From Micromonospora echinospora (GTDB lineage Bacteria; Actinomycetota; Actinomycetes; Mycobacteriales; Micromonosporaceae): DNA of 64,000 nt. This document shows, one piece after another, positions 8,255-16,733 of this stretch (the first letter of the stretch is position 1; each line of letters begins with the position of its first letter). The notes beneath the pieces are model-generated. The model did not search any database, had not been told where the DNA came from, and saw only the letters and a list, made by a program, of their open reading frames with translations. The stretch spans positions 5,606,001 through 5,670,000 of the forward strand of contig NZ_JACHJC010000001.1 in NCBI RefSeq assembly GCF_014203425.1, in the 5' to 3' direction. A program made the position numbers and the translations under genes.

Positions 8255-8734
8255 ATGCCTGCCGCACCGAATGATGTACGGCCGTTCGCCGGCCTGGACG
8301 ACACCGACCGCGCGATCCTCACCGAGCTGGCGGCCGACGGCCGGCTGCCGAACAACGCGCTGGCCGAGCGCGTCGGGGTGGCGCCGTCGACGTGCCTGAC
8401 GCGTACCCGGGCGCTGCGCGAGTGCGGGGCGATCCGCGGGTTCCACGCCGAGGTGGACCCGGCGGCGGTGGGTATGCCGTTGCAGGCGCTGGTCTCGGTG
8501 CGGCTGACAGCGCACGAACGGGCCGCCGTGGACGCGTTCCGCGCCCGGTCGGTGCGGCTGCCCGGGGTGGTGTCGGTGTTCCACGTGGCCGGCGCGGAGG
8601 ACTACGTGCTGCACGTGCGGGCCGCCTCCGGCGACGCGCTGCGGGACTTCGTGCTCGACCATCTGGCTGTCGATCCGGCGGTGCAGCACACCCAGACCAG
8701 CCTGATCTTCGAGCAGGCCCGGGGTATGGGGTAG
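8255..8734 (+). CDS. Lrp/AsnC family transcriptional regulator
   Basis: This is a 159-residue regulator with an N-terminal winged helix-turn-helix ([20 protein letters not shown], recognition helix within [17 protein letters not shown]) and a C-terminal RAM ligand-sensing domain ([20 protein letters not shown]). The start at 8255 has an AAGGA element 7 bases upstream. It is transcribed away from the trans-sulfuration gene across an 83-bp gap. In this family such a layout usually means that the regulator controls its neighbour, with an amino acid as effector. Confidence 0.93.
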   Translation: MPAAPNDVRPFAGLDDTDRAILTELAADGRLPNNALAERVGVAPSTCLTRTRALRECGAIRGFHAEVDPAAVGMPLQALVSVRLTAHERAAVDAFRARSVRLPGVVSVFHVAGAEDYVLHVRAASGDALRDFVLDHLAVDPAVQHTQTSLIFEQARGMG

Positions 8735-8780
8735 CGCACCTGGCGGAACAATTCCGGCACGTGGCCTGTTGCACCACGCT

Positions 8781-9791
8781 GTGATCGACGTACCCATGTC
8801 TGTTCTTGATCTTGCCCCGGTGGCGGCGACCGGCAACGCCGGTGAGGCGCTGCGGTTCACCACAGAGCTGGCCCGCCGTACCGAGGAGCTGGGCTACCGC
8901 CGGTTCTGGGTGGCCGAGCACCACAACATGCCGGCCATCGCCAGCTCCGCCCCGGCGGTGCTGCTCGCGCACCTGGCCGCGAACACCAGCACCATCCGGC
9001 TCGGCTCCGGCGGGGTGATGCTGCCCAACCACGCGCCGCTGGTGGTGGCCGAGCAGTTCGGCACCCTGGAGGCGCTGCACCCGGGCCGGATCGACCTGGG
9101 CATCGGCCGGGCGCCCGGCACCGACCAGGTGACCGCGCTGGCGCTGCGCCGCACCATGGAGGGCCTGTCCGCCGAGCACTTCCCGCGCGAGCTGGCCGAC
9201 CTGATGAACTACTTCTCCGGCGCCGAGCCGGGCCCGATCACCGCGACGCCGGGGCGGGGCCAGTCGCCGCAGGTGTGGCTGCTCGGGTCCAGCGGGTTCA
9301 GCGCGCAGCTGGCCGGTCTGCTCGGGTTGCCGTTCTCGTTCGCGCACCACTTCAGCTCGCAGAACACGATCCCGGCGTTGCAGCTCTACCGGCAGAACTT
9401 CCGGCCGTCGCAGTGGCTGGACCGGCCGTACGCGATGGTGGCGGTGAACGCGGTCTGCGCGGAGACCGACGAGCGGGCCGAGTGGCTCGCCGGGCCGGCC
9501 GGGCTGTCGTTCCTGAAGCTGCGGTCGGGGCGGCCGGAGCCGCTGGTCACGCCGGAGGAGGCGGCGGCGTACCCGTACTCGGAGTTCGAGCGGGAGTTCG
9601 TCGCCCAGCGCCGCGACGGGCAGGCGACCGGTTCGCCCGAGACGGTGGCCCGGCAGCTCGGGGAACTGCTGGGGCGCACCGGCGCGGACGAGCTGATGCT
9701 CACCACGATGGTCTACGACGTGGCCGACCGGATCCGCTCGTTCGAGCTGATCGCCGAGAAGGTGGCGGGCGGGCTGCGCCGGGAGGGCTGA
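8781..9791 (+). CDS. Luciferase-like flavin-dependent monooxygenase (LLM class)
   Basis: The product (about 336 residues) is a TIM-barrel monooxygenase of the bacterial luciferase-like group, close to the MsnO8-like subgroup: it starts [12 protein letters not shown] and has [30 protein letters not shown] and [11 protein letters not shown]. These enzymes use reduced flavin (FMNH2 or F420) to oxidise a small molecule; the substrate is unknown. The GTG at 8781 is preferred, with the ATG at 8796 as the alternative. Neither has a clear ribosome site. It follows the Lrp gene by 46 bases and may be co-transcribed with it. Confidence 0.85.
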   Translation: MIDVPMSVLDLAPVAATGNAGEALRFTTELARRTEELGYRRFWVAEHHNMPAIASSAPAVLLAHLAANTSTIRLGSGGVMLPNHAPLVVAEQFGTLEALHPGRIDLGIGRAPGTDQVTALALRRTMEGLSAEHFPRELADLMNYFSGAEPGPITATPGRGQSPQVWLLGSSGFSAQLAGLLGLPFSFAHHFSSQNTIPALQLYRQNFRPSQWLDRPYAMVAVNAVCAETDERAEWLAGPAGLSFLKLRSGRPEPLVTPEEAAAYPYSEFEREFVAQRRDGQATGSPETVARQLGELLGRTGADELMLTTMVYDVADRIRSFELIAEKVAGGLRREG

Positions 9792-9903
9792 AACACGCTC
9801 TTCATAGCCACGTCACCGCAGCGTCGCGCGGGACGCATAGCTTTATCCCCGGTGGTGGTACGGCATTCCCGGTCGGGACGGGTCGGGAATGCTGCGGTGT
9901 GGT

Positions 9904-9950
9904 GCACCGGGTCGCCGGCGGAGCGGATTCCGCGGCCGGCGACCCGGTGC
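9904..9950. terminator. Strong 16-bp stem hairpin between convergent genes
   Basis: A perfect 16-bp inverted repeat (9904-9919 with 9935-9950) and a 15-base loop lies between the convergent monooxygenase and rhamnogalacturonan lyase genes. There is no T-run on either strand, as is common for actinomycete terminators. It is likely to end transcripts from both sides. Confidence 0.65.
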
Positions 9951-9958
9951 CTGCCGTT

Positions 9959-12241
9959 TCAGCGCAGGTAGATGTTCGGCGCGGGCGGGGTGCTCATGCC
10001 GTCGCCCAGGGCGAAGCCGGGGTGCGGCGGCTGGTTGTAGGCGGTGTTCTGCCAGGCCACTGCCACCCGGTACTGCGGGTCGTGCATCAGCGTCGGCAGC
10101 CGCAGGCCGGTGGTGACCGGCGTGCTGTAGATCCGTAGCGCGGTGCTGTCGCTGGTGCGCCAGACGACCTCCTCGCGCCAGTCGCCGAGCAGGTCCGCCG
10201 AGAGGGCCGGGGTGGACTTGGTGCCGTTGTTGGACGCGACGCCGCTGCCGGTGAGCAGCCGGGTCTCGCCGCCGGTGCCGTACTTGTCGATCTTCGTGGC
10301 GTCGAGCAGTTCCCGTACCGGGTCGCCGTCCCACCAGATCAGGAAGTTCGCCGACGACGGTTTGCGCCCGACGTTCTGCCCCCGGGTGTTCAGCAGCCCG
10401 TCGACCGCCGACGACCACGACTCTGCGCCCGGGCTGCCGGCCCAGACGTCGCCGGAGACGCCGCGGCCGTTGTCGCCGTTCGGCGCGGTCTGCCAGAGGA
10501 TCTGGCCGGTACGCGCGTCGGCCATCCAGGAACTGGGCTTGCTGCCGTCCTCGTCGACCTTGAACACCTCCAGGCCGGAGCGGGAGGGGTCGAGGTCGCC
10601 GACGTGCAGCGCGTCGCCGTGGCCGTTGCCGGTGGAGTACAGCAGCCGGCCGTTGTCGTCGATGGTGGCGGCCCCGTACACGATCTCCTGGCGGCCGTCG
10701 TTGTCGACGTCGGCCACGGAGAGCTGGTGGTTGCCCTGGCCGGCGGCGGCGCCGTTGCCGGAGGCGTTCGAGTCGAACGTCCAGCGCTTGCGCAGCGTGC
10801 CGTCGCGGAAGTCCCAGGCCGCGACGACGGCCCGGGTGTAGTAGCCGCGCGCCATGATCAGCGAGGGGCGCTGCCCGTCCAGGTACGCGGTGCCGGCGAG
10901 GAACCGGTCGACCCGGTTGCCGTACGAGTCGCCCCAGGACGAGACGGTGCCGCGCGACGGGTCGTAGTCGACAGTGGACGCCGCCGCGCCGGTGCGGCCG
11001 TCGAACATGGTCAGGTACTCCGGGCCGGCGAGCACGTAGCCGCTGGAGTTGCGGTGGTCGGCCGAGCCGTTGCCGATCACCTGGCCGGTGCCGGAGCGGG
11101 TGCCGTCGGCGGTCTTCATGGCCACCTCGGCGTCCCCGTCGCCGTCGTAGTCGTACACCTGGAACTGGGTGTAGTGGGCGCCGGCGCGGATGTTGCGGCC
11201 CAGGTCGATGCGCCACAGCCGGGCGCCGGTGAGCGTGTACGCGTCGACGTAGACGTTGCCGGTGTAGCCGGACTGCGAGTTGTCCTTGGCGTTCGACGGG
11301 TCCCACTTGAGCACGAACTCGTAGCGGCCGTCGCCGTCGAGGTCACCGACGCTCGCGTCGTTGGCGGAGTAGCTGTACCCCTCCCCGGACGGGGTGGTGC
11401 CGCCGGGCGGCGGCTGGATCGGGACGTCCAGGTAACCGTTGGCGAACTGGAGCGCCGGGGCGGACGTCGCCTGCTCGGCGCCGTTCACCACGGCCCGCAC
11501 GGTGTACGCCGATCCGGCCGCCGCGCCGCTGTCCAGGTACGTGGTGGCGCCGGTGATCGGGCTGGCGTTCACCTTCGTGCCGCCGCGGTAGAGGTTGAAC
11601 GACACGCCGGTGGTCTCGGTGCCGAGCAGCCGCCAGGAGACGAGGTTCCCGCTGCCGGAGCGGACGCTGACCAGCCCTCGGTCGAGCTTCTCCATCTGCT
11701 TGGCGCCGGCCGGCGGGTCGGTGGGCGGTGGCGTGGTGGGCGGTGGTGTCGACGGCGGCGGGGTGCTGGGCGGCGGTGTCGACGGTGGCGGAGTCGACGG
11801 TGGCGGGGTGGTGGACGGCGCGCCGGTGCAGGCGGTGCCGTTGAGCGTGAACGCGGCCGGTACCGGGTTCGCCGTGTTGTTCCACGAGCCGTTGAAGCCG
11901 AAGTTCGCGGTGCCGCCGGTGCCGAGCGCCGCGTTGTAGCCGGCGTCGCGCGCGCTCACCTGCGCGCCGGACTGGCTGACAGTGGCGTTCCACGCCTGGA
12001 CGACCTGCTGACCGGCGGCGAAGCTCCAGCCGAGGGTCCAGCCGTTGACCGGGTCGCCGAGGTTGGTGACTGTCACATCGGCGCCGAAGCCGCCGCTCCA
12101 CTGGTTGGTGATCCGGTAGTCGACCCGGCAGGCGGCGGCCGCCGCCGCGGCGGTCATCGTGGTGAGCGCGCCGGCCGACAGGGTGACCGCCGAGGCCGCG
12201 GCGAGCAGCGCGAGCCGGCGGCGTGGGGTGGTGAGGTGCAC
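9959..12241 (-). CDS. Secreted CBM2-linked rhamnogalacturonan lyase (PL11)
   Basis: This 760-residue enzyme cleaves the rhamnogalacturonan-I backbone of pectin outside the cell. In order it has a signal peptide (residues 1-38, ending in an alanine run), a family 2 cellulose-binding module (CRVDYRITNQWSGGFGADVT to the second Cys near residue 142), a long Pro/Thr/Ser linker of PPPST-type repeats (about 143-180), a fibronectin-like region, and the large beta-propeller of polysaccharide lyase family 11 (for example GEGYSYSANDASVGDLDGDG and GRYEFVLKWDPSNAKDNSQS). The repeated DxDGDG segments should bind Ca2+. The GTG at 12241 has an AAAGG site 8 bases upstream. It appears to be monocistronic. Confidence 0.92.
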   Translation of the reverse strand: MHLTTPRRRLALLAAASAVTLSAGALTTMTAAAAAAACRVDYRITNQWSGGFGADVTVTNLGDPVNGWTLGWSFAAGQQVVQAWNATVSQSGAQVSARDAGYNAALGTGGTANFGFNGSWNNTANPVPAAFTLNGTACTGAPSTTPPPSTPPPSTPPPSTPPPSTPPPTTPPPTDPPAGAKQMEKLDRGLVSVRSGSGNLVSWRLLGTETTGVSFNLYRGGTKVNASPITGATTYLDSGAAAGSAYTVRAVVNGAEQATSAPALQFANGYLDVPIQPPPGGTTPSGEGYSYSANDASVGDLDGDGRYEFVLKWDPSNAKDNSQSGYTGNVYVDAYTLTGARLWRIDLGRNIRAGAHYTQFQVYDYDGDGDAEVAMKTADGTRSGTGQVIGNGSADHRNSSGYVLAGPEYLTMFDGRTGAAASTVDYDPSRGTVSSWGDSYGNRVDRFLAGTAYLDGQRPSLIMARGYYTRAVVAAWDFRDGTLRKRWTFDSNASGNGAAAGQGNHQLSVADVDNDGRQEIVYGAATIDDNGRLLYSTGNGHGDALHVGDLDPSRSGLEVFKVDEDGSKPSSWMADARTGQILWQTAPNGDNGRGVSGDVWAGSPGAESWSSAVDGLLNTRGQNVGRKPSSANFLIWWDGDPVRELLDATKIDKYGTGGETRLLTGSGVASNNGTKSTPALSADLLGDWREEVVWRTSDSTALRIYSTPVTTGLRLPTLMHDPQYRVAVAWQNTAYNQPPHPGFALGDGMSTPPAPNIYLR

Positions 12242-12594
12242 GGGGATGCCTTTCGCGGAGGTCAGGCACGCGACGACGCCGGCCTGCCCGGGCCGGCGGG
12301 GAAGGTACGTGCCCTGCTGCGAGGGGCGACGTCAATGTATCGACGTCGGTGATTTGGCTCCGCGCTCCGTCAGCCTAGGTCACCCCCGGACACCCCCACA
12401 AGCGCGGTGGAGCGGTGCAGCGGCGGCCGGCGAGAAGGAATGGCCGACACCCGATATACCTGAGAGTCATAAATATGACCGAGAGGCATATCGAGTCAGC
12501 AGGACGTCTCTCTCCGGCGGGCGACACGCCGAGGCAGACCCCTCCCGGGCGAAGACGCGGCCGGGCGATGGCCCGGCCCGGGAGCGCGAGCGGC
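12242..12594. other. Intergenic region upstream of the lyase with two dyads
   Basis: No gene is seen in these 353 bases. They hold CGACGTC twice with a 7-base spacer (12327-12333 and 12341-12347) and the A+T-rich inverted repeat GTCATA-AA-TATGAC (12476-12489). Both lie upstream of the lyase on its strand and are candidate operators for pectin-responsive control. The region also holds the tauE-like gene terminator at its right end. Confidence 0.5.
12559..12578 (-). terminator. Hairpin after the TauE/SafE gene
   Basis: An 8-bp stem GGCCGGGC with loop GATG lies 17 bases after the stop of the exporter gene on the minus strand. No T-run is visible. It is a plausible terminator. Confidence 0.5.
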
Positions 12595-13632
12595 TCAGCC
12601 CTCGACGGCGGCGGCGAGCTTCCGCGACTCCGCGGCCTCGGCGGTGGCCACCGGCTCCGGGACCTGCCCCGACTTCGCGGCCTCCACCGGCTCGACGGAC
12701 TCCCCCGGCTGGGCGGACTCCCCCGCCTCGGTCGGCGACGCGGAGGCCAGCGCCGCATCGACTGTGGCGCGGGCGCGGCGGGTACGGCGCAGCGCACGCA
12801 CCGCCAGCGCGACGGCGACCATCCAGGCGACGCCGAGCAGCACGTAGACCACCACCGGCGCCGAGCCGCTCACGCCACCGGCGCTCAGCAGGGTGCGGGC
12901 GTTGGTCAGCACGATCACGCCGCCGATCACGGCGCCGAGCAGCTGGGCGGGAACGATGCGGACCAGCCAGGCCGCGATCGGCGCGGCGATCAGGCCACCG
13001 ATCAGGAGCGCGGCCACTGTGGGCAGCAGGAAGCCCTCGGTGCCCAGGCCGATCAGGAAGCCGACGCTCGCCGCGCCGGCCACGACGAACTCGGAGGTGT
13101 CCACCGAGCCGATGACCTTGCGGGGTTCCATCCGGCCGGAGACCAGCAGCGCCGGGGTGGCGACCGGACCCCAGCCTCCGCCGCCGGTGGCGTCGACGAA
13201 GCCGGCGACCAGTCCCAGCGGGGCGAGGAAGCGGCTACGCAGCCGGCCGGCGGCGCGGTTTGCCCGCAACGGCCGGGAGAACCGCACCAGCAGGTACGCG
13301 CCGAGCGTGAACAGGATGGCCGCCATCCACGGCGCGGCGGCCTCGGTGGAGATGGAGCTGAGGAACGTGGCCCCGGCGAACGCGCCGATCGCGCCGGGCA
13401 GCGCGATCCGGCCAACCACCCGCCAGTCGACGTTGCCGAAGCGCCAGTGCGAGACGCCCGCGGCGAGCGTGGTGCCGATCTCGGCCAGGTGCACCGAGGC
13501 CGACGCGGCGGCCGGCGCGACACCGGCGAACAGGAGCAGCGTCGAGGAGGTCAGCCCGTACGCCATGCCGAGCGAGCCGTCGACCAGTTGCGCGGCGAGC
13601 CCGACGAGGGCGAGGACCAGCAGCTTGCGCAC
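12595..13632 (-). CDS. TauE/SafE family sulfite/sulfonate exporter
   Basis: This 345-residue membrane protein belongs to the TauE/SafE family, which exports sulfite or organosulfur anions. About eight hydrophobic helices occupy residues 1-270. The motif VAGFVDATGGGGWGPVATP is the conserved glycine-rich repeat of the family. A second copy is partly preserved near the N-terminus (QLVDGSLGMAYGLTSS). The last 70 residues are a hydrophilic Ala/Glu/Val tail, probably cytoplasmic. The GTG start at 13632 has an AGGGGG site upstream. It lies 111 bases downstream of an Rrf2 regulator, which suggests control by sulfur or cysteine status. Confidence 0.9.
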   Translation of the reverse strand: MRKLLVLALVGLAAQLVDGSLGMAYGLTSSTLLLFAGVAPAAASASVHLAEIGTTLAAGVSHWRFGNVDWRVVGRIALPGAIGAFAGATFLSSISTEAAAPWMAAILFTLGAYLLVRFSRPLRANRAAGRLRSRFLAPLGLVAGFVDATGGGGWGPVATPALLVSGRMEPRKVIGSVDTSEFVVAGAASVGFLIGLGTEGFLLPTVAALLIGGLIAAPIAAWLVRIVPAQLLGAVIGGVIVLTNARTLLSAGGVSGSAPVVVYVLLGVAWMVAVALAVRALRRTRRARATVDAALASASPTEAGESAQPGESVEPVEAAKSGQVPEPVATAEAAESRKLAAAVEG

Positions 13633-13659
13633 GAGCGCCCCCTGACTTTTCGGTATCTC

Positions 13660-13674
13660 CTATCAACTTGGTCG
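13660..13674 (-). promoter_or_regulatory. Candidate Rrf2 operator before the exporter
   Basis: An imperfect dyad CTATCAA-C-TTGGTCG lies about 28 bases before the exporter GTG and just downstream of the Rrf2 gene. CymR-like Rrf2 repressors bind A+T-rich dyads near sulfur genes. The position fits, but the match to a consensus cannot be verified here. Confidence 0.4.
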
Positions 13675-13743
13675 ACAATGCGGCACGGAGGCGGTCCCGG
13701 TCAAGTCCCCCATCCGGTTGGTAGGACGCGCCGGACGGCGCGT

Positions 13744-14211
13744 TCAGCTCCAGGCGCGCGGGTCGGCGGCCAGCTCGTTGACCCGGCCGGGCAGGGCGCC
13801 GGAGGCCACGTCGGCGATCGTGACCAGCTCCAGGATCTCCCGCTCGCTGGCCCGCAACGCGATCCAGACGTCCTGCAACGCGCGGGCCGCGCCGTGGTAG
13901 CCGAGCTGTTCCGGACGCTGGCCGCGCACGTGCGCGAGCGGACCGTCGATGACGCGGATCACCTCGGCCAGGGAGATCTCGCCCGCCGGCCGGGCCAGCC
14001 AGTAGCCACCCTCGGGGCCACGCTGGGCGTGCACGATGCCGCCCCGGCGAAGCTGGAGCAGGATGCTCTCCAGGAACTTCGGCGGGATGTCCTGGGACCG
14101 GGCGATCTGCTCGGCGGTCACCGGGCGACTCCGCTCGGCGGTCCCGTCCGCGACCGAGGCCAGCTCAGCGGCCGCGCGGAGGGCATAGTCGACCCGGGCG
14201 GAAAGACGCAT
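13744..14211 (-). CDS. Rrf2 family transcriptional regulator, CymR-like
   Basis: This is a 155-residue Rrf2 regulator with the canonical N-terminal winged helix (MRLSARVDYALRAAAELA, then IARSQDIPPKFLESILLQLR and GIVHAQRGPEGGYWLARP). It has no cysteine at all, so it cannot carry the Fe-S cluster of IscR or NsrR. That matches the CymR branch, which senses cysteine through the cysteine synthase CysK. It lies directly upstream of the TauE/SafE exporter on the same strand, so control of sulfur export is the natural inference. Confidence 0.9.
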   Translation of the reverse strand: MRLSARVDYALRAAAELASVADGTAERSRPVTAEQIARSQDIPPKFLESILLQLRRGGIVHAQRGPEGGYWLARPAGEISLAEVIRVIDGPLAHVRGQRPEQLGYHGAARALQDVWIALRASEREILELVTIADVASGALPGRVNELAADPRAWS

Positions 14212-14220
14212 ACGGCCAGG

Positions 14221-15120
14221 CTAGTCCGCTGCCTCGCGGGCCGCCCCGCCGACCCGGCGCAGCAGTCCCTCCTGCACGGCGCTGGCGATGTGCCGCCCGT
14301 CGGCGGTGAACATGCGGCCGGTGGCCAGGCCACGGGCGCCCGACGCGGACGGGCTCCAGCAGTCGTACAGGAACCACTCGTCGGCGCGGAACGACCTGTG
14401 GAACCACAACGCGTGGTCGAGGCTCGCGCCGACCACGCCGCCCGGACCCCACACCTCGCCGTGCACGGACAGCACCGAGTCCAGCAGCGTCAGGTCGGAG
14501 GCGTACGTGAGCGCGCAAGCGTGCAGCAGCGGGTCGTCCGGCAGCTTGCCGTCCACGCGCATCCACACCCGCTGGTGCGGTTCGGCCGGGCGGTCGCCGG
14601 GGCGTACCCAGCCGGGCTCGCCGACGTAGCGCACGTCGATCGGGCGCGGGATCATCCCCCAGATGCCGAGCCGCTCCGGGTAGCGGGCGAGCCGGTCGGC
14701 CATGGTCGGCACGTCGTCCGGACCGGGCACGTCCGGCGGCAGCGGGGCGTGGTGGTCCAGCCCTTCGTCCTGCCGCTGGAACGACGCCGACATGAAGAAG
14801 ATCGGCTTGTCGTGCTGCAGCGCCACCGAGCGGCGCACCGAGAAGGACCGGCCGTCCCGGACGTTCTCCACCTGGTACTCGATCGGCTCGGCCGGATCAC
14901 CGGGGCGCACGAAGTAGCCGTGCAGGGAGTGCACGGCCCGCTCCGCGTCGACGGTGCGGCCGGCCGCGACCAGGGCCTGCCCGGCGACCTGCCCGCCGTA
15001 GACCCGCTGCGGGCCCACCGGCGGGCTCATGCCCCGGAAGGCCATCTCCCCGGTACGGGCGAGGTCGAGCACCTCCAGCAGCTGGTCGACCGCCGCCTGC
15101 CCGGTCGCCGCAGCACTCAC
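14221..15120 (-). CDS. tesB: Acyl-CoA thioesterase II (TesB)
   Basis: This 299-residue double-hotdog protein hydrolyses acyl-CoA to free fatty acid and CoA. Family marks are RVYGGQVAGQALVAAGRTVD near residue 40, HSLHGYFVRPGDP, and in the second hotdog ASLDHALWFHRSFRADEW, where the Asp belongs to the catalytic Asp-Gln-Thr set. The GTG start at 15120 overlaps the pyk stop (GTGA), so translation is coupled to pyruvate kinase. Confidence 0.93.
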   Translation of the reverse strand: MSAAATGQAAVDQLLEVLDLARTGEMAFRGMSPPVGPQRVYGGQVAGQALVAAGRTVDAERAVHSLHGYFVRPGDPAEPIEYQVENVRDGRSFSVRRSVALQHDKPIFFMSASFQRQDEGLDHHAPLPPDVPGPDDVPTMADRLARYPERLGIWGMIPRPIDVRYVGEPGWVRPGDRPAEPHQRVWMRVDGKLPDDPLLHACALTYASDLTLLDSVLSVHGEVWGPGGVVGASLDHALWFHRSFRADEWFLYDCWSPSASGARGLATGRMFTADGRHIASAVQEGLLRRVGGAAREAAD

Positions 15121-16565
15121 TGAAGCGCTCGCGCCGAGGCTGCGTCCACGAGCGAGCCCAGCTGGTGCACGCGCAGCGTGTTGGTGGAGCCGGGGGTGCC
15201 GGGCGGGCTGCCCGCCACGATCACCACGTAGTCGCCCGGGTTGGCCCGGTTGAGGCCGAGCAGCGCCTGGTCGACCTGGCGGAACATGTCGTCGGTGTGC
15301 TGGACGAACGGCATCAGGAACGTCTCCACGCCCCAGGAGAGCGCGAGCTGGTTGCGCACCTCCGGCACCGGCGTGAAGGCCAGCAGCGGCAGGTCGCAGT
15401 GCAGCCGGGCGAGCCGCTTGACGGTGTCGCCGGTCTGCGAGAACGCCACCATGGCCTTCGCGCCGATGGCCCGGGCGATGGAGGAGGCGGCCACGGTGAG
15501 CGCGCCGCCGTGCGTACGCGGGTCGTGCTGCAACCGGGGGACGGCGATCGAGCCGGCCTCGGTGGTGGTGATGATCTTGGCCATGGTGCTGACGGTGAGC
15601 ACCGGGTACTTGCCGACGCTCGTCTCGCCGGAGAGCATCACCGCGTCCGCGCCGTCGAGCACCGCGTTCGCCACGTCGGAGGCCTCGGCGCGGGTCGGTC
15701 GGGAGTTCTCGATCATCGAGTCGAGCATCTGGGTGGCCACGATGACGGCCTTGGCGTTCTCCCGGCAGAGCTGCACGGCGCGCTTCTGCACCAGCGGCAC
15801 CTGGTCCAGCGGCAGCTCGACGCCGAGGTCGCCGCGGGCGACCATGACGCCGTCGAAGGCCAGCACGATCGCCTCCAGGTGGTCCACCGCCTCCGGCTTC
15901 TCCACCTTGGCCAGGACCGGGCGGCGCACGCCCTCCTCGTCCATGATCGAGTGGACGAGCTTGATGTCCTCGGGCGAGCGGACGAACGAGAGCGCGACCA
16001 GGTCGACACCGAGGCCGAGGGCGAAGCGCAGGTCCTCCGCGTCCTTGTCCGACATGGCCGGGACGCTGACCGCCACGTTCGGCAGCGAGACGCCCTTGTT
16101 GTTGGAGACCGGGCCACCCTCGGTGACCAGGCACCGGATGTCGTTGCCGGTGACGTCGCTGACCTCGACCGCGACGCGGCCGTCGTCGATCAGCAGCCGG
16201 TCGCCCGGCTTCACCTCCTGCGGCAGCTTGCGGTAGGTGCAGGAGACCCGCTCCTTCGAGCCGATGACGTCGTCACCGGTGATCACGACCGAGTCGCCGG
16301 TGCGCCACTCGTGCGGACCGTCGGCGAACCGGCCCAGCCGGATCTTGGGCCCCTGGAGGTCGGCGAGCACCGCGACCGGACGCCCGGACGCCTCGGCGGC
16401 CTCCCGGACCAGCCGGTAGACCGATTCGTGGTCGGCGTGACTGCCGTGGCTGAAGTTGAGCCTCGCCACGTTCATGCCCGCCTCGACAAGTCCTCGGATA
16501 CGCTCCGGGGACGAGGTGGCGGGGCCGAGAGTACAGACGATCTTCGCGCGGCGTGTCACGCCCAT
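15117..16565 (-). CDS. pyk: Pyruvate kinase
   Basis: Pyruvate kinase converts phosphoenolpyruvate and ADP to pyruvate and ATP at the end of glycolysis. The 482-residue chain has the full family pattern: RRAKIVCTLGPATSSPERI at the N-terminus, RLNFSHGSHADH (substrate and K+ site), the catalytic-Lys region VLAKVEKPEAVDHLE, the metal-binding MVARGDLGVELPLDQVP, and TRAEASDVANAVLDGADAVM. The length is normal. The ATG at 16565 is the family start. The gene ends in a 4-base overlap with tesB. Confidence 0.97.
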   Translation of the reverse strand: MGVTRRAKIVCTLGPATSSPERIRGLVEAGMNVARLNFSHGSHADHESVYRLVREAAEASGRPVAVLADLQGPKIRLGRFADGPHEWRTGDSVVITGDDVIGSKERVSCTYRKLPQEVKPGDRLLIDDGRVAVEVSDVTGNDIRCLVTEGGPVSNNKGVSLPNVAVSVPAMSDKDAEDLRFALGLGVDLVALSFVRSPEDIKLVHSIMDEEGVRRPVLAKVEKPEAVDHLEAIVLAFDGVMVARGDLGVELPLDQVPLVQKRAVQLCRENAKAVIVATQMLDSMIENSRPTRAEASDVANAVLDGADAVMLSGETSVGKYPVLTVSTMAKIITTTEAGSIAVPRLQHDPRTHGGALTVAASSIARAIGAKAMVAFSQTGDTVKRLARLHCDLPLLAFTPVPEVRNQLALSWGVETFLMPFVQHTDDMFRQVDQALLGLNRANPGDYVVIVAGSPPGTPGSTNTLRVHQLGSLVDAASARALQ

Positions 16566-16733
16566 CAGGCTAGTCTCTCCTCCGGATCGGCCTCCCGGCC
16601 GACCCCTTGCGGACAGCGGAACAGTTGTCCAACGACGCGCGTCTACGCGCGGGCGGGCGGTTGGCGTACCGCACCGGAACGTCGTGTGTGGCGGGCATCG
16701 GCGACCGCGCGGCGGAAATGGTACCCCTCGCCG

